Source: Microbacterium binotii
GTDB taxonomy: Bacteria > Actinomycetota > Actinomycetes > Actinomycetales > Microbacteriaceae
DNA length: 64,000 nt
Assembly: GCF_021398715.1 (NCBI RefSeq)
Contig: NZ_CP090347.1
Span: 248,001 to 312,000 of the forward strand
Direction: 5' to 3'
In this document: piece after piece, positions 36,641 through 46,220 of the stretch
How the letters are laid out: every line of letters begins with the position of its first letter
How positions within the stretch are numbered: the stretch's first letter is position 1
Position numbers and translations under genes: made by a program
The notes under the pieces: generated by a model
The model's input: only the letters and a program-made list of their open reading frames with translations
What the model was told of the DNA's origin: nothing
Database searches by the model: none

Positions 36641-37128
36641 AGCGCACCTCGCCCGCATCCCTCGCGATCGCCGTCGTCCTCGGCGCGGGCGTCGGCTTCC
36701 TCATCGACCAGGTGCTGACGGCGTCCGGTCAGGCGACGTTCACCCCCGTTCTGACGCTGCCGATCCTGTTGGCGCTGCTCGGCGCGCTCGTGCTGGTGCT
36801 CGGCATCGGGGTGCGGCGCGCGACGCGCGGACGCTCGGCCGTCCCGATCGATCCGTTCCGAGCCGTGCGCATCGCGATGCTCGCCAAGGCCGCGAGCATC
36901 GTCGGTGCGGCGATGGGCGGCGTCGCGATCGGGCTCTCGGTGTTCCTGCTGACGCGGCCCGTGATCCCCTCGGTAGGCTCGTTCAGCACCCTGATCGCGA
37001 CGATCGTGGCCTGCGTCTTCCTCGTCGCGGCCGCCTTGGTGGCCGAGAGTCTGTGCACGATCCGGAAGGACGACGATGACGAACCCGACGCCGGGAGCCC
37101 CGGAGGCGACACCCTCTCCCACCTCTGA
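36637..37128 (+). CDS. DUF3180 membrane protein
   Basis: 163 residues with four helices: SLAIAVVLGAGVGFLIDQVL, LPILLALLGALVLVLGIGVR, AASIVGAAMGGVAIGLSVFL and STLIATIVACVFLVAAALVA. RIAMLAKAASIVGAAMGG is typical of DUF3180, which travels with folK in actinobacteria. Function unknown. Its acidic tail (KDDDDEPDAG) overlaps the next gene by 53 bases, more than the 4-base overlaps elsewhere in the operon. Confidence 0.85.
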   Translation: MKRTSPASLAIAVVLGAGVGFLIDQVLTASGQATFTPVLTLPILLALLGALVLVLGIGVRRATRGRSAVPIDPFRAVRIAMLAKAASIVGAAMGGVAIGLSVFLLTRPVIPSVGSFSTLIATIVACVFLVAAALVAESLCTIRKDDDDEPDAGSPGGDTLSHL

Positions 37129-37660
37129 CGAGGCGGTGCTGGATGCGGGCACCTTCGACGAACTGCTCGAGTCCCGTCGGGAGGGACTCTTCGTGCGCGA
37201 CGGGTCGTGGCACCAGCTCGCCCGCGCCTACCGGACCGTGCAGCTGATCTCGCTCACGGCAGCGCTCGTGCTCGTGGCGGTCGCGGCACCGGTCATCGCG
37301 GCGGTCACCGGCACCGGTTGGGTGTGGATCCCCGCGGGCGTGCTGTTGGTCGTGCTGGCCATCACGCTCATCCTGACCCCGCGCCAGATCCGCTCCTTCG
37401 GCTACCGGCTGCGCGAGAACGATCTCGTGCTGCGCCGCGGCATCCTCTTCCAGCGCGTCGTCGCCGTTCCCTACGGACGCATGCAGCTCGTCGACATCAC
37501 CCACGGTCCGCTCGATCGTGCCTTCGGCATCGCGCAGCTCAAGCTCGTGACCGCGGCCGCCGCATCCGCCGTCGTGATCCCGGGGCTCACGCAGGATGCG
37601 GCCGAGAAGCTGCGCGACGTGCTGATCGCGGTCGCGGAATCCCGGCGGACGGGACTGTGA
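37076..37660 (+). CDS. bacterial PH-domain membrane protein (YdbS-like)
   Basis: 194 residues. A polar N-terminus of about 50 residues, two helices (TAALVLVAVAAPVIAAVTG, IPAGVLLVVLAITLILTP), then one bPH2 domain: SFGYRLRENDLVLRRGILFQ, VVAVPYGRMQLVDITHGPLD and ALGIAQLKLVT-type text (here FGIAQLKLVTAAA). In Bacillus the YdbS-YdbT pair affects envelope resistance; a similar role is inferred. It overlaps its larger partner by 4 bases. Confidence 0.85.
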   Translation: MTNPTPGAPEATPSPTSDEAVLDAGTFDELLESRREGLFVRDGSWHQLARAYRTVQLISLTAALVLVAVAAPVIAAVTGTGWVWIPAGVLLVVLAITLILTPRQIRSFGYRLRENDLVLRRGILFQRVVAVPYGRMQLVDITHGPLDRAFGIAQLKLVTAAAASAVVIPGLTQDAAEKLRDVLIAVAESRRTGL

Positions 37661-39255
37661 CCGAATCGGATGCGGGCCGCTCGGCGCTGAGCGACGGCGA
37701 GTGGCATCGGCTGCACCCGCTGACGCCGCTGCTTCGCGGCGGACTGTTCCTGGTCGTCGTCCTCGGCTTCATCGTCGCCAATCTGCGCGACCGGCTGATC
37801 GAGATCTTCGCGCCCTGGCTGGCGCCCGGGTTCGCGGGTCCGGTTCCGGGCGATCCGGTGGACTACGTGCTCGGCCACGACCTGGTGCTGCTCGCGCTGG
37901 CCGTCGTGCTGCTGGTGGTCGTGGCCCTCATCCTCGTGTTCTGGATGTCGTGGCGGTTCCACACCTTCCGCATCACGGGCGACGATGTCGAGGTGCGCTC
38001 CGGGGTCGTCTTCCGCACCAACCGGCGGGCGCCGCTCGACCGCGTGCAGGGCGTGAACCTCACGCGGCCTCTCGTGGCGCGGCTGCTCGGTCTCGCCAAG
38101 CTCGAGGTGGTCGGTGCCGGCCTCGACGCCAACGTGCGCCTCGAGTACCTCTCGACCTCCAACGCGGAACAGGTGCGCGCCGACATCCTGCGCCTCGCTT
38201 CCGGCCGCGCGCTCGGTGAGAGCCGACCGAGCGGTGCCGGCCCCACGGGGTCGTGGCGCTCGGCGGCCGTGCAGACCGCCTCGCAGGCGATGGACTCGCT
38301 CGTGGCGGGAACCGACGAGCCCGAGGTGGAGCCCGCATCCGTCGTCCGCATCCCGCCCGGCCGGGTCATCGGCTCCATGCTCCTGCGCGACTCGACCGTG
38401 GTGGTGTTGGCGATCATGATCGCGCTCGCCGTCTGGGCGGCGACCGGCCCGGGCTGGCTCGTGTTCGCGATCCTTCCCACCATGATCGGATTCGCGACTT
38501 ACGTGGGCCGGGGGACGGTGCGTGCCCTGCGCTACGCGATCGCGCCGACCGACCACGGCGTGCGCATCGTGTTCGGCATCCTCACGACCGTCACCGAGAT
38601 CCTTCCGCCGGGTCGGGTGCATGCGGTGCGTGTGCACCAGCCGATCCTCTGGCGCCCCGCGGGATGGTGGACGATCACCGTCAACAGGTTGTCCGGCTCG
38701 CGGGCGGGCCAGGAGGCGGCGGAGGCGTTCACCCGCGTGCTGCCGGTCGGCACGCGCGAAGACGCCGAGCGGGTGGTCGCGCTGCTGCTGCCCTGGCTCG
38801 ACGACGCCGAACGCGCGCTCCTGTTCGAGCGCGGTCTGCTCGGCGCCGCCGCCGACCCCGCCTTCACGACGACGCCGCGCCGCGCCCGCATCCTGCGTCC
38901 GGTGTCGTGGCGGCGCAACGGCTTCGCCGTGACGGATGCGGCGCTGTTCCTGCGCCGCGGGAGATTCTGGCGTTCGCTCGTCGTCGTGCCGCTCGCCCGG
39001 CTGCAGTCCATCGCGCTGCAGCAGGGGCCCATCGACCGCGCGCTGCGCGTGGCCTCGGCCCGCGCGCACACCGTCGCCGGAGCGGTCGACACGAGCCTCG
39101 GCGCGATCGACGTCGAGGCGGCGCGGGGGATGTTCGAGGATGTGGCGCGTCGCGCGGTGACGGCGGCGCAGAGTGACAGGTCGCACCGGTGGTTCGTCGA
39201 GGATGCGGCGACCGTCCGACCGGGCGACCGACGGGATGAGGAGGAGAACGGATGA
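37657..39255 (+). CDS. triple PH-domain membrane protein (YdbT-like)
   Basis: 532 residues from the GTG at 37657, overlapping the previous stop. It has five or six helices and three bPH2 modules: FRITGDDVEVRSGVVFRTNR with LDRVQGVNLTRPLVARLLGL, RIVFGILTTVTEILPPGRVH with WWTITVNRLSG, and ALFLRRGRFWRSLVVVPLAR with LQSIALQQGPIDRALRVASA. This is the YdbT form. The paired genes probably form one complex at the membrane. Placement in the folate operon is conserved in the group but unexplained. Confidence 0.86.
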   Translation: MTESDAGRSALSDGEWHRLHPLTPLLRGGLFLVVVLGFIVANLRDRLIEIFAPWLAPGFAGPVPGDPVDYVLGHDLVLLALAVVLLVVVALILVFWMSWRFHTFRITGDDVEVRSGVVFRTNRRAPLDRVQGVNLTRPLVARLLGLAKLEVVGAGLDANVRLEYLSTSNAEQVRADILRLASGRALGESRPSGAGPTGSWRSAAVQTASQAMDSLVAGTDEPEVEPASVVRIPPGRVIGSMLLRDSTVVVLAIMIALAVWAATGPGWLVFAILPTMIGFATYVGRGTVRALRYAIAPTDHGVRIVFGILTTVTEILPPGRVHAVRVHQPILWRPAGWWTITVNRLSGSRAGQEAAEAFTRVLPVGTREDAERVVALLLPWLDDAERALLFERGLLGAAADPAFTTTPRRARILRPVSWRRNGFAVTDAALFLRRGRFWRSLVVVPLARLQSIALQQGPIDRALRVASARAHTVAGAVDTSLGAIDVEAARGMFEDVARRAVTAAQSDRSHRWFVEDAATVRPGDRRDEEENG

Positions 39256-39959
39256 GGCGTGACGGCCGTCTGGGCGTCGGAGTGATCGGTGCGGGCCGGG
39301 TGGGACCCATCATGGCGGCCGCTCTCGGCGGCGCGGGACACGCGCTCACCGGCATCACCGCCGGCAGCGACCAGGACCGCGTCGAGGCGATCCTGCCCGG
39401 AGTGCCGGTGCTGGATGCGGCGGAGGTGCTCCGGCGCAGCGAGCTCGTCGTGCTCGCCGTTCCGCACGAGGAGCTCCCCTCGCTCGTGGCGGGCCTGGCC
39501 GAGCTCGGCGCCTGGCAGCCCGGCCAGCTCGTGCTGCACACCGACCCCGGCTACGGCACCGAGGTGCTCGCCCCCGCGCAGCGGCTCGGCGCGATCGGAC
39601 TCGCCGTGCATCCCGCCATCACCTTCACGGGGACCACGATCGATCTCCGCCAGCTCGCCGCCTCCTACGCGGCCGTCACGGCGCCCGCCGCCGTCCTGCC
39701 GATCGCTCAGGCGCTCGCGGTGGAGATCGGCTGCGAGCCGGTCGTGATCGCCGAGGCCGACCGGCCCGCGTACGCGGAGGCGATCGCGACCGCGACCGAG
39801 TTCTCCCGCGTGATCGTGCAGCAGGCGACGGGGCTGCTCGCGGGCATCGGCGTCGAGAACCCTGGCGGGTACCTGTCGGCGCTCGTGCGTTCGACGGTCG
39901 ACGACGCCCTGACACGCGCGGATCCGCGCGGACCCGTGGGCGATACGATCGACGGATGA
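39252..39959 (+). CDS. Rossmann-like / DUF2520 protein
   Basis: 235 residues. The nucleotide loop GVGVIGAGRVGPIMAAAL is at residues 7-24, then LVVLAVPHEELPSLVAG, and a DUF2520 C-terminal half (HPAITFTGTTIDLRQL, then IAEADRPAYAEAIATATEFS). The architecture resembles ketopantoate reductase and prephenate dehydrogenase. Its position directly before panC, with a 4-base overlap, suggests a pantothenate-related dehydrogenase. That is inference; the substrate is not shown. Confidence 0.85.
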   Translation: MRRDGRLGVGVIGAGRVGPIMAAALGGAGHALTGITAGSDQDRVEAILPGVPVLDAAEVLRRSELVVLAVPHEELPSLVAGLAELGAWQPGQLVLHTDPGYGTEVLAPAQRLGAIGLAVHPAITFTGTTIDLRQLAASYAAVTAPAAVLPIAQALAVEIGCEPVVIAEADRPAYAEAIATATEFSRVIVQQATGLLAGIGVENPGGYLSALVRSTVDDALTRADPRGPVGDTIDG

Positions 39960-40804
39960 TCCGCACCATCGCGGAGCTGCGCACCCGACTGGCAGACGCC
40001 AGAGCCGCGGCTCCCCAGGGCACGCGTGTCGCACTCGTCTCGACGATCGGTGCGCTGCACGACGGCCACACAGACCTCATCCGCACCGCGCGCGAGAACG
40101 CCGGGATCGTGGTGGTCTCCTCCTTCGTGAACCCGCTGCGCTTCGCCACGCACGCCGAGTACGAGGCCTATCCGCGCACGCCCGACGCGGATGCCGCGCT
40201 GCTCGAGCGGCTCGGCGTGGACCTCGTGTTCGCTCCGGATGCGGCCGAGCTGCTGCCCGCGGGGAAGGCCACGACGAAGGTGAGCGCGGGAGATCTCGGC
40301 CTGCGCTACGAGGGACGGGTGCGTCCCTTCTACTTCGACGGACTGCTGACCGTCGAGGCGCAGCTGCTGAACCTGGTGCGCCCCGACGTCGCCGTCTACG
40401 GCGAACGCGACCGCCAGCGCGTGTTCCTCGTGCGCCGGATGGTGCGCGAGCTCTTCTTCGACGTCGAGATCGTCGAGGTCGAGACGGTGCGAAGCGCAGA
40501 CGGCGTGCCGATCTCCACACGGCTGGACACGCTCGACGCGGCCGATCGCGCCGCCGCCGCGCTCCTGCCGCGCGCGCTCGAGGCCGCCGCATCCAACGCC
40601 GACCGTGACGTCGACGCGTGCATCGCGGCGGCGCAGAGCGCGCTCATGGGCGAGTCCCGCATCCGGCTCGAGTATCTGAACGTCGTCGACCCGGCGACGT
40701 TCCTGCCCGTCGACGAGGGTCACCAAGGTCCCGCGCTCGCCCTGATCGCCGCCTCCGTCGGCGGCCACCGTTTCGTCGACAACGCCGAGATCTTCGTGCG
40801 CTGA
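39956..40804 (+). CDS. panC: pantothenate synthetase
   Basis: 282 residues. The nucleotidyl-transferase motif is GALHDGHTDLIRTA. SSFVNPLRFATHAEYEAYPR, YEGRVRPFYFDGLLTVEAQL, RPDVAVYGERDRQRVFLVRR and the closing ESRIRLEYLNVVDPATF fit the family. It joins pantoate and beta-alanine. Besides the operon overlap, TACGAT lies exactly 6 bases before the ATG, so an internal leaderless promoter may add transcription. panB and panD are not in the window. Confidence 0.95.
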   Translation: MIRTIAELRTRLADARAAAPQGTRVALVSTIGALHDGHTDLIRTARENAGIVVVSSFVNPLRFATHAEYEAYPRTPDADAALLERLGVDLVFAPDAAELLPAGKATTKVSAGDLGLRYEGRVRPFYFDGLLTVEAQLLNLVRPDVAVYGERDRQRVFLVRRMVRELFFDVEIVEVETVRSADGVPISTRLDTLDAADRAAAALLPRALEAAASNADRDVDACIAAAQSALMGESRIRLEYLNVVDPATFLPVDEGHQGPALALIAASVGGHRFVDNAEIFVR

Positions 40805-40877
40805 GCCCCGCCGGCGGCAACCGGGCACCGCAGGCGCCCCGGATAGACTTGACGGCGACTTCCGAGGAGCCCCCACG

Positions 40878-42440
40878 ATGACCTCTCAGCCCGAGAACAC
40901 CGCGCCCGCCGAGACCCCCGAAGAGGACGTCTTCGAGCAGAAGGCGGTGCGACTGGCCAAGCGCGAGCGACTCATCGCGGAGCGGACGGATGCGGCGGGC
41001 GGGGCCTATCCCGTCTCGGTCGCCGTGACCGACACGATCCCCGCGCTGCGGGAGCGTTTCGCGAGCCTGGAGGCGGGCGAGGAGACCGGCGTCATCGCCG
41101 GCGTCGCCGGCCGCGTCGTCTTCAGCCGCAACACCGGCAAGCTCTGCTTCGCGTCGCTGCAGTCGGGCGACGGCAGCCGCATCCAGGCCATGGTGTCGCT
41201 CGCCGCCGTCGGCGAGGAGTCCCTGCAGCGCTGGAAGGAGCTCGTCGACCTCGGCGACCACGTGTTCGTGCGCGGCCAGGTCATCTCCAGCCGCCGCGGT
41301 GAGCTCTCGATCATGGTCGAGGACTGGCAGATCGCGTCGAAGGCGCTGCTGCCGCTGCCGAACCTGCACTCCGAGCTGAACGAGGAGACGCGCGTGCGCT
41401 CGCGCTTCCTCGATCTCATCGTGCGCGACCAGGCGCGGGCGACCGTGCGCACCCGCGCCGCGGTCAACGCGAGCCTGCGCGAGACCTTCGCGGGGCACGA
41501 GTTCATCGAGGTCGAGACGCCGATGCTGCAGGTGCAGCACGGTGGCGCATCGGCGCGTCCGTTCGTGACGCACTCCAACGCCTTCGACACGGAGCTCTAT
41601 CTGCGCATCGCCCCGGAGCTGTTCCTCAAGCGCGCCGTCGTCGGCGGACTCGACCGGGTGTTCGAGATCAACCGCAACTTCCGCAACGAGGGCGCGGACT
41701 CGACCCACAGCCCCGAGTTCGCGATGCTCGAGGCCTACGAGTCGTACAGCGACTACAACGGCATCGCCGATCTCACGCAGGAGCTCATCCAGAACGCGGC
41801 CGCGGCCACGAACCGCCTCGCCGGACGTCCGGAGGCCGGCCACGTCGTGACCTGGGCCGACGGGACGGAGTATGACCTCGGCGGCGACTGGGACCGCATC
41901 TCGATGTACGACTCGCTCAACGAGGCGCTCGCCGTATCCGAGATCGATGCCGATCCCATCACCCCGCAGACGCCCGTCGCCGAGCTCGCCCGCATCGCCG
42001 AGGCCGCCGGTGTCGACGAGCCGCCGCACGCGACCCACGGCAAGTACGTGGAAGAGCTGTGGGAGCACTTCGTCAAGACGCACCTGGTGCGCCCGACCTT
42101 CGTCATGGACTTCCCGCTCGACACCAGCCCGCTCGTGCGCGAGCACCGCTCGATCCCGGGCGTCGTGGAGAAATGGGACCTCTACGTGCGCGGTTTCGAG
42201 CTCGCCACCGGGTACTCCGAGCTCATCGACCCGGTCATCCAGCGCGAACGCTTCGTCGAGCAGGCGAAGCTGGCCGCGCGCGGCGACGACGAGGCCATGC
42301 GCATCGACGAGGAGTTCCTGCGGGCGATGGAGCACGGCATGCCTCCCATGGGCGGCATGGGGATGGGCATCGACCGACTGCTGATGGCCGTGACCGGCCT
42401 CGGCATCCGCGAGACCATCCTCTTCCCGCTCGTCAAGTGA
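40878..42440 (+). CDS. lysS: lysyl-tRNA synthetase, class II
   Basis: 520 residues. The OB-fold anticodon domain (about 60-170) includes GVAGRVVFSRNTGKLCFASL. The class II core has motif 1 near VETPMLQVQHGGASARPFVT, motif 2 VFEINRNFRNEGADSTHSPE and motif 3 GGMGMGIDRLLMAVTG. It charges tRNA-Lys. A TAGACT -10 element (40844-40849) and AGGAG ribosome site precede it, so it has its own promoter after panC. Confidence 0.97.
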   Translation: MTSQPENTAPAETPEEDVFEQKAVRLAKRERLIAERTDAAGGAYPVSVAVTDTIPALRERFASLEAGEETGVIAGVAGRVVFSRNTGKLCFASLQSGDGSRIQAMVSLAAVGEESLQRWKELVDLGDHVFVRGQVISSRRGELSIMVEDWQIASKALLPLPNLHSELNEETRVRSRFLDLIVRDQARATVRTRAAVNASLRETFAGHEFIEVETPMLQVQHGGASARPFVTHSNAFDTELYLRIAPELFLKRAVVGGLDRVFEINRNFRNEGADSTHSPEFAMLEAYESYSDYNGIADLTQELIQNAAAATNRLAGRPEAGHVVTWADGTEYDLGGDWDRISMYDSLNEALAVSEIDADPITPQTPVAELARIAEAAGVDEPPHATHGKYVEELWEHFVKTHLVRPTFVMDFPLDTSPLVREHRSIPGVVEKWDLYVRGFELATGYSELIDPVIQRERFVEQAKLAARGDDEAMRIDEEFLRAMEHGMPPMGGMGMGIDRLLMAVTGLGIRETILFPLVK

Positions 42441-42441
42441 G

Positions 42442-43554
42442 TCAGCCGGGCTGAGCCCGGAACGCCCAGTCGGGCAGATGGCCGGCGTCGACCATCGACA
42501 GCACGATGAGAGACAGGCCGTGCTCCGCGTCGATCGCGAGCGCCTGCTCGCAGTAGCGCGCGGCGTGGGTGGAGCGCCCGAGCGCCCACGAGAGCCAAGC
42601 GCCCGCCGCGAGTGCGCCGGGTCGATACGCGGCGGGAGCGGATGAGGCCGCGAGTCGGCATACCTCCAACGCACCGGTCAGTCGATCGACGTCGGGGCGC
42701 GCTCCCTCGCCCATCATCCAGGCGCCCAGCTCGTCCGGGTACGCGACACCGGCCTCCCACTCCTGCTGCGCGATGAGCGCCGCATCGCCGCCGTCGACGC
42801 CGCGCACCCACGTGGCCAGTGCGATGTCGCGGAGGGCCGGGCGCGCCAGGCACCAGATCAGCAGCGCGAGATCCTGCACGTCGGCGCGCTCCGCGCCGGC
42901 CGCGTCGCCCGGCGGCACCGCACCTCGGAGCGTGAGCCACGTCTCGAAGAACGCGGGCAGATCCTCCAGGGCGAGGGACGCGACGAGGGCGTCGGGATGG
43001 ATGCGGGCGTCCGCCGGGCGCGACCCGTTCAGCACCCACTCCAGTGCACGGGCGCACTCGGTCAACGCCCGGCCGACCCGCTCGCTCCGCGCGAGGTCGA
43101 CGTGCGGCAGGGAGGCCCCTGCCCCCTGGTCGCCGGCGGGGTGGTGCGCGCCCGCATCCGGGTCGGCCGCGATCTCTCCGCCGAGGGCCGGATCGAGATA
43201 GGAGCGCCACCGTCCGGAGGAGATGTGGAGCGCATCGATGCGGCGGAGACCGCACGCCTGCGCCCTGACCTCCAACGCCGCCACGAGCTCCGCATGCGTC
43301 GGGGTGTCGGCGTCGTCGTACACGAGCAGGGCGTAGGCGTCGGTGTGCTCGACGCGGCAGGCGAACCCGATGAGGGTCGAGGCCACCGCATCCGTGTCGG
43401 CCGCCGCGGGCGGCAGGTCGACGCGAAGGCCGCCGTCGGTGCGGCCAGCGCTGAAGGGGATCAGCACGACGCTGTGTCGCGGCTCGTAGCCGAGCAGCCG
43501 CGGAACCAGAGAGAGGAAGTCGGCCGCATCCCGGGCCTTGATGATCGTGGTCAT
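42442..43554 (-). CDS. DUF4192 domain protein
   Basis: 370 residues. The start MTTIIKARDAADFLSLVPRL then GYEPRHSVVLIPF is the DUF4192 signature common in actinobacteria. The C-terminal third is helical and Ala-rich (AAGAWLSWALGRSTHAARYC), like repeat helices. No enzyme motif is seen; function unknown. It is convergent with lysS with one base between stops, so readthrough must be handled within the coding ends. Confidence 0.85.
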   Translation of the reverse strand: MTTIIKARDAADFLSLVPRLLGYEPRHSVVLIPFSAGRTDGGLRVDLPPAAADTDAVASTLIGFACRVEHTDAYALLVYDDADTPTHAELVAALEVRAQACGLRRIDALHISSGRWRSYLDPALGGEIAADPDAGAHHPAGDQGAGASLPHVDLARSERVGRALTECARALEWVLNGSRPADARIHPDALVASLALEDLPAFFETWLTLRGAVPPGDAAGAERADVQDLALLIWCLARPALRDIALATWVRGVDGGDAALIAQQEWEAGVAYPDELGAWMMGEGARPDVDRLTGALEVCRLAASSAPAAYRPGALAAGAWLSWALGRSTHAARYCEQALAIDAEHGLSLIVLSMVDAGHLPDWAFRAQPG

Positions 43555-43652
43555 GCATCGAGGCTGCGCGGTCGCGGCCGCCAGGATCCGATCGCACAGG
43601 CCGCCGCGCCGGGCCCGGTCGGTGTGGAGGAGCCGTCGCGTACCATGGAGGA

Positions 43653-43835
43653 GTGGAGAACATCTGGGTCGCGGCGCTGTGGTCGATTCTGCCGACCATC
43701 GTCGTGACGGCGACGTTCTTCTTCATCGTGCGTTCGATCCTGCGTATGGACCGCACCGAGCGCCGCGTCTACTCGGAGATCGAGGCCGAAGAACGCGCCA
43801 AGCGCGGCCTGCCTCCGATCGCCTCCGACCACTGA
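43653..43835 (+). CDS. small single-helix membrane protein
   Basis: 60 residues, GTG start. One helix (VAALWSILPTIVVTATFFFI) is followed by a charged cytoplasmic tail (RTERRVYSEIEAEERAKRG). This small family is common in Microbacteriaceae and Cellulomonadaceae; function unknown. TACCAT ends exactly 6 bases before the GTG. Confidence 0.75.
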   Translation: MENIWVAALWSILPTIVVTATFFFIVRSILRMDRTERRVYSEIEAEERAKRGLPPIASDH

Positions 43836-43902
43836 GCGCCCACCACGCGGGTCTGGTGCGCCCGGCCGCTACGCTGAGCAGGATGCGGGCGGGGGAGACG
43901 AC

Positions 43903-45372
43903 ATGATCAACATCGACATCGATCTCGGATCGTGGTGGCTGGTCGCCGTCTTCGTCTTCGATGTCGTGATCCGCATCGCGGCGATCATCATCGTCCCCCG
44001 CAACCGGCGCCCCACGGCGGCCATGGCGTGGCTGCTCGCGATCTACTTCATCCCCGTGATCGGTGTCGTGCTCTTCCTGGTGATCGGCACACCGCGCCTG
44101 CCGCGCAAGCGCCGGCGCAAGCAGCGCGCGATCAACGAGTACATCCAGCAGGCCACGGCGGGGCTCGATCACGGCACGCTGCGTCCCGGTGCGCCGGGCT
44201 GGTTCACCTCGCTCGTGCGGCTGAACACCAACCTCGGGGCCATGCCGCTCTCCGGTGACAACGAGGCTCACCTCATCGCCGACTACCAGGAGAGCCTGGA
44301 TGCGATGGCCGACGCCATCCGCGGCGCCCGGCGCTATGTCCACGTCGAGTTCTACATCCTGCAGACCGACGCGTCGACCGACAACTTCTTCCGCGCGCTC
44401 GAAGAGGTCAGCGAGCGTGGCGTCACCGTGCGGGTGCTGCTGGATCACTGGGCCAACAGGGGCAAGCCCTTCTACCGGCGCACGCTGAAGCGCCTCGACG
44501 CCATGGGGGCGCAGTGGCACCTGATGCTCCCCGTGCAGCCGCTGCGCGGCAAGTACCAGCGTCCCGACCTGCGCAACCACCGCAAGCTCCTCGTCGTCGA
44601 CGGGGACATCGCCTTCATGGGCTCGCAGAACGTCACCGATTCGACGTACAACCTGCGCAAGAACATCCGCCGAGGCCTGCACTGGGTCGATCTCATGGTG
44701 CGCCTCGAGGGGCCGGTCGTCGGCAGCGTCAACGCCGTCTTCCTCTCGGACTGGTACAGCGAGACCGACGAGCTGCTGACCGAGGAGGTCGACGAGTTCG
44801 ACCTGCGTCGCGCCACCGGTGATCTCGACTGCCAGATCGTGCCGAGCGGTCCGGGGTTCGAGTTCGAGAACAACCTGCGTCTGTTCCTCGGGCTCATGTA
44901 CGCCGCGAAGGAGCGGATCATCCTCGTCAGCCCGTACTTCGTGCCGGACGAGTCGATCCTCAACGCCATCACGACCGCCTGCCATCGCGGAGTCGAGGTC
45001 GAGCTGTTCGTCTCCGAAGAGGGCGACCAGGCGATGGTCTACCACGCTCAGCGCAGCTACTACGAGGTGCTGCTGCGCGCGGGCGTGCGCATCTGGATGT
45101 ACCGCAAGCCCTACATCCTGCACACCAAGGCCATGACGATCGACGACGAGGTCGCGGTCATCGGATCGAGCAACATGGACATGCGCTCGTTCGGTCTGAA
45201 CATGGAGATCTCGATGCTCGTGCGCGGCGAGGAGTTCGTCGAGGAGATGCGGCAGGTCGAAGACCACTACCGCAATCTCAGCACCGAGCTCACCCTCGAG
45301 GAGTGGCTGCGTCAGCCCCTGCGCTCCACGGTGCTCGACAACCTCGCCCGGTTGACGTCCGCTCTGCAGTAG
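43903..45372 (+). CDS. cls: cardiolipin synthase
   Basis: 489 residues, with GGGGGAG before the ATG. Two N-terminal helices (WWLVAVFVFDVVIRIAAIII, AMAWLLAIYFIPVIGVVLFL) are followed by two phospholipase-D motifs: NHRKLLVVDGDIAFMGSQN and LHTKAMTIDDEVAVIGSSN. It makes cardiolipin from phosphatidylglycerol. Length and layout match ClsA-type enzymes. It has its own TACGCT -10 element at 43870-43875. Confidence 0.95.
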   Translation: MINIDIDLGSWWLVAVFVFDVVIRIAAIIIVPRNRRPTAAMAWLLAIYFIPVIGVVLFLVIGTPRLPRKRRRKQRAINEYIQQATAGLDHGTLRPGAPGWFTSLVRLNTNLGAMPLSGDNEAHLIADYQESLDAMADAIRGARRYVHVEFYILQTDASTDNFFRALEEVSERGVTVRVLLDHWANRGKPFYRRTLKRLDAMGAQWHLMLPVQPLRGKYQRPDLRNHRKLLVVDGDIAFMGSQNVTDSTYNLRKNIRRGLHWVDLMVRLEGPVVGSVNAVFLSDWYSETDELLTEEVDEFDLRRATGDLDCQIVPSGPGFEFENNLRLFLGLMYAAKERIILVSPYFVPDESILNAITTACHRGVEVELFVSEEGDQAMVYHAQRSYYEVLLRAGVRIWMYRKPYILHTKAMTIDDEVAVIGSSNMDMRSFGLNMEISMLVRGEEFVEEMRQVEDHYRNLSTELTLEEWLRQPLRSTVLDNLARLTSALQ

Positions 45373-45488
45373 CGGTGATCGTGACCCGGCCGTTACCGGG
45401 CTTTCCGGTGATGCGCAGGCCGCTGCGACAAGATGAGAGACCGGCGGTCGCGTCGCGGCCGCATCCGTAGATCTCTGAGGGAGCCGTC

Positions 45489-46187
45489 ATGCGCCGCACC
45501 ACGACCCTGCTCACCATCACCGGCTCGTTGCTCGTCGCCGCCGGCATGCTCACCGGATGCGCGGGCGACGCCGCACCCGGCGAGTCCGCCGTCGCCGACC
45601 TGCAGCTGGATGCGGGCTGGGTCGACAGCGGCCGGATGATCGCCGTGGTGACCGAGGGCAGCTCCACCTGTGTGCCTGTCGCGGAGACGCCCACCTTTGC
45701 AGACGGAGTGATCACGGTGAGCCTCGACGACGCAGCCGGCGACGCCGGCCGAGCCTGCACGAAGGACCTCGTGCCGCGCGTCACGCTCGTCGGTGTACCG
45801 GAGGGCGTCGATCCCGCACAGGCGACCCGTGTGGACGTGAGCTACGGCAACGCATCCGGCAGCGTCGGGCTGCCAGGGGTCGAGGGCCTCGCCGGCCCCG
45901 GCACGCAGACGGATTTCCTGCCGAGCGCCGGCTGGCTCACCTCGGGCGGATTCGCGCTCGTGACGTGGGGTTCCTCCTCCTGCGCGCCCGTCGTGGACAC
46001 GATCGAGAAGACGGCTGACGCCGAGATCACGCTCACCTTCCAGACCCCGGCCGCGGACCGCGCCTGCACGATGGATATGGCCCCGCGTGCGCTCATCGGC
46101 TCCGCCGAGGGGGTGGCCGAGGGGACCGGCGTCGAGCTCGTGCTCGTCGGCGACACGTTCGACAACACCCGCGTCCCCGTTCTCTGA
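45489..46187 (+). CDS. lipoprotein of unknown function
   Basis: 232 residues, with GAGGGAG before the ATG. Signal peptide with lipobox (GMLTGC, Cys about residue 24). The mature part looks like a tandem repeat of about 90 residues: LDAGWVDSGRMIAVVTEGSS then CVPV, and later LPSAGWLTSGGFALVTWGSS then CAPV, each ending AGRACTKDL or ADRACTMDM. Each half has two Cys, so two disulfide-bonded domains are likely. Function unknown; an internal duplication is directly visible. Confidence 0.8.
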   Translation: MRRTTTLLTITGSLLVAAGMLTGCAGDAAPGESAVADLQLDAGWVDSGRMIAVVTEGSSTCVPVAETPTFADGVITVSLDDAAGDAGRACTKDLVPRVTLVGVPEGVDPAQATRVDVSYGNASGSVGLPGVEGLAGPGTQTDFLPSAGWLTSGGFALVTWGSSSCAPVVDTIEKTADAEITLTFQTPAADRACTMDMAPRALIGSAEGVAEGTGVELVLVGDTFDNTRVPVL

Positions 46188-46220
46188 CGCCCTGCCGCTC
46201 CGGGGCTCCGATAGCTTCGC

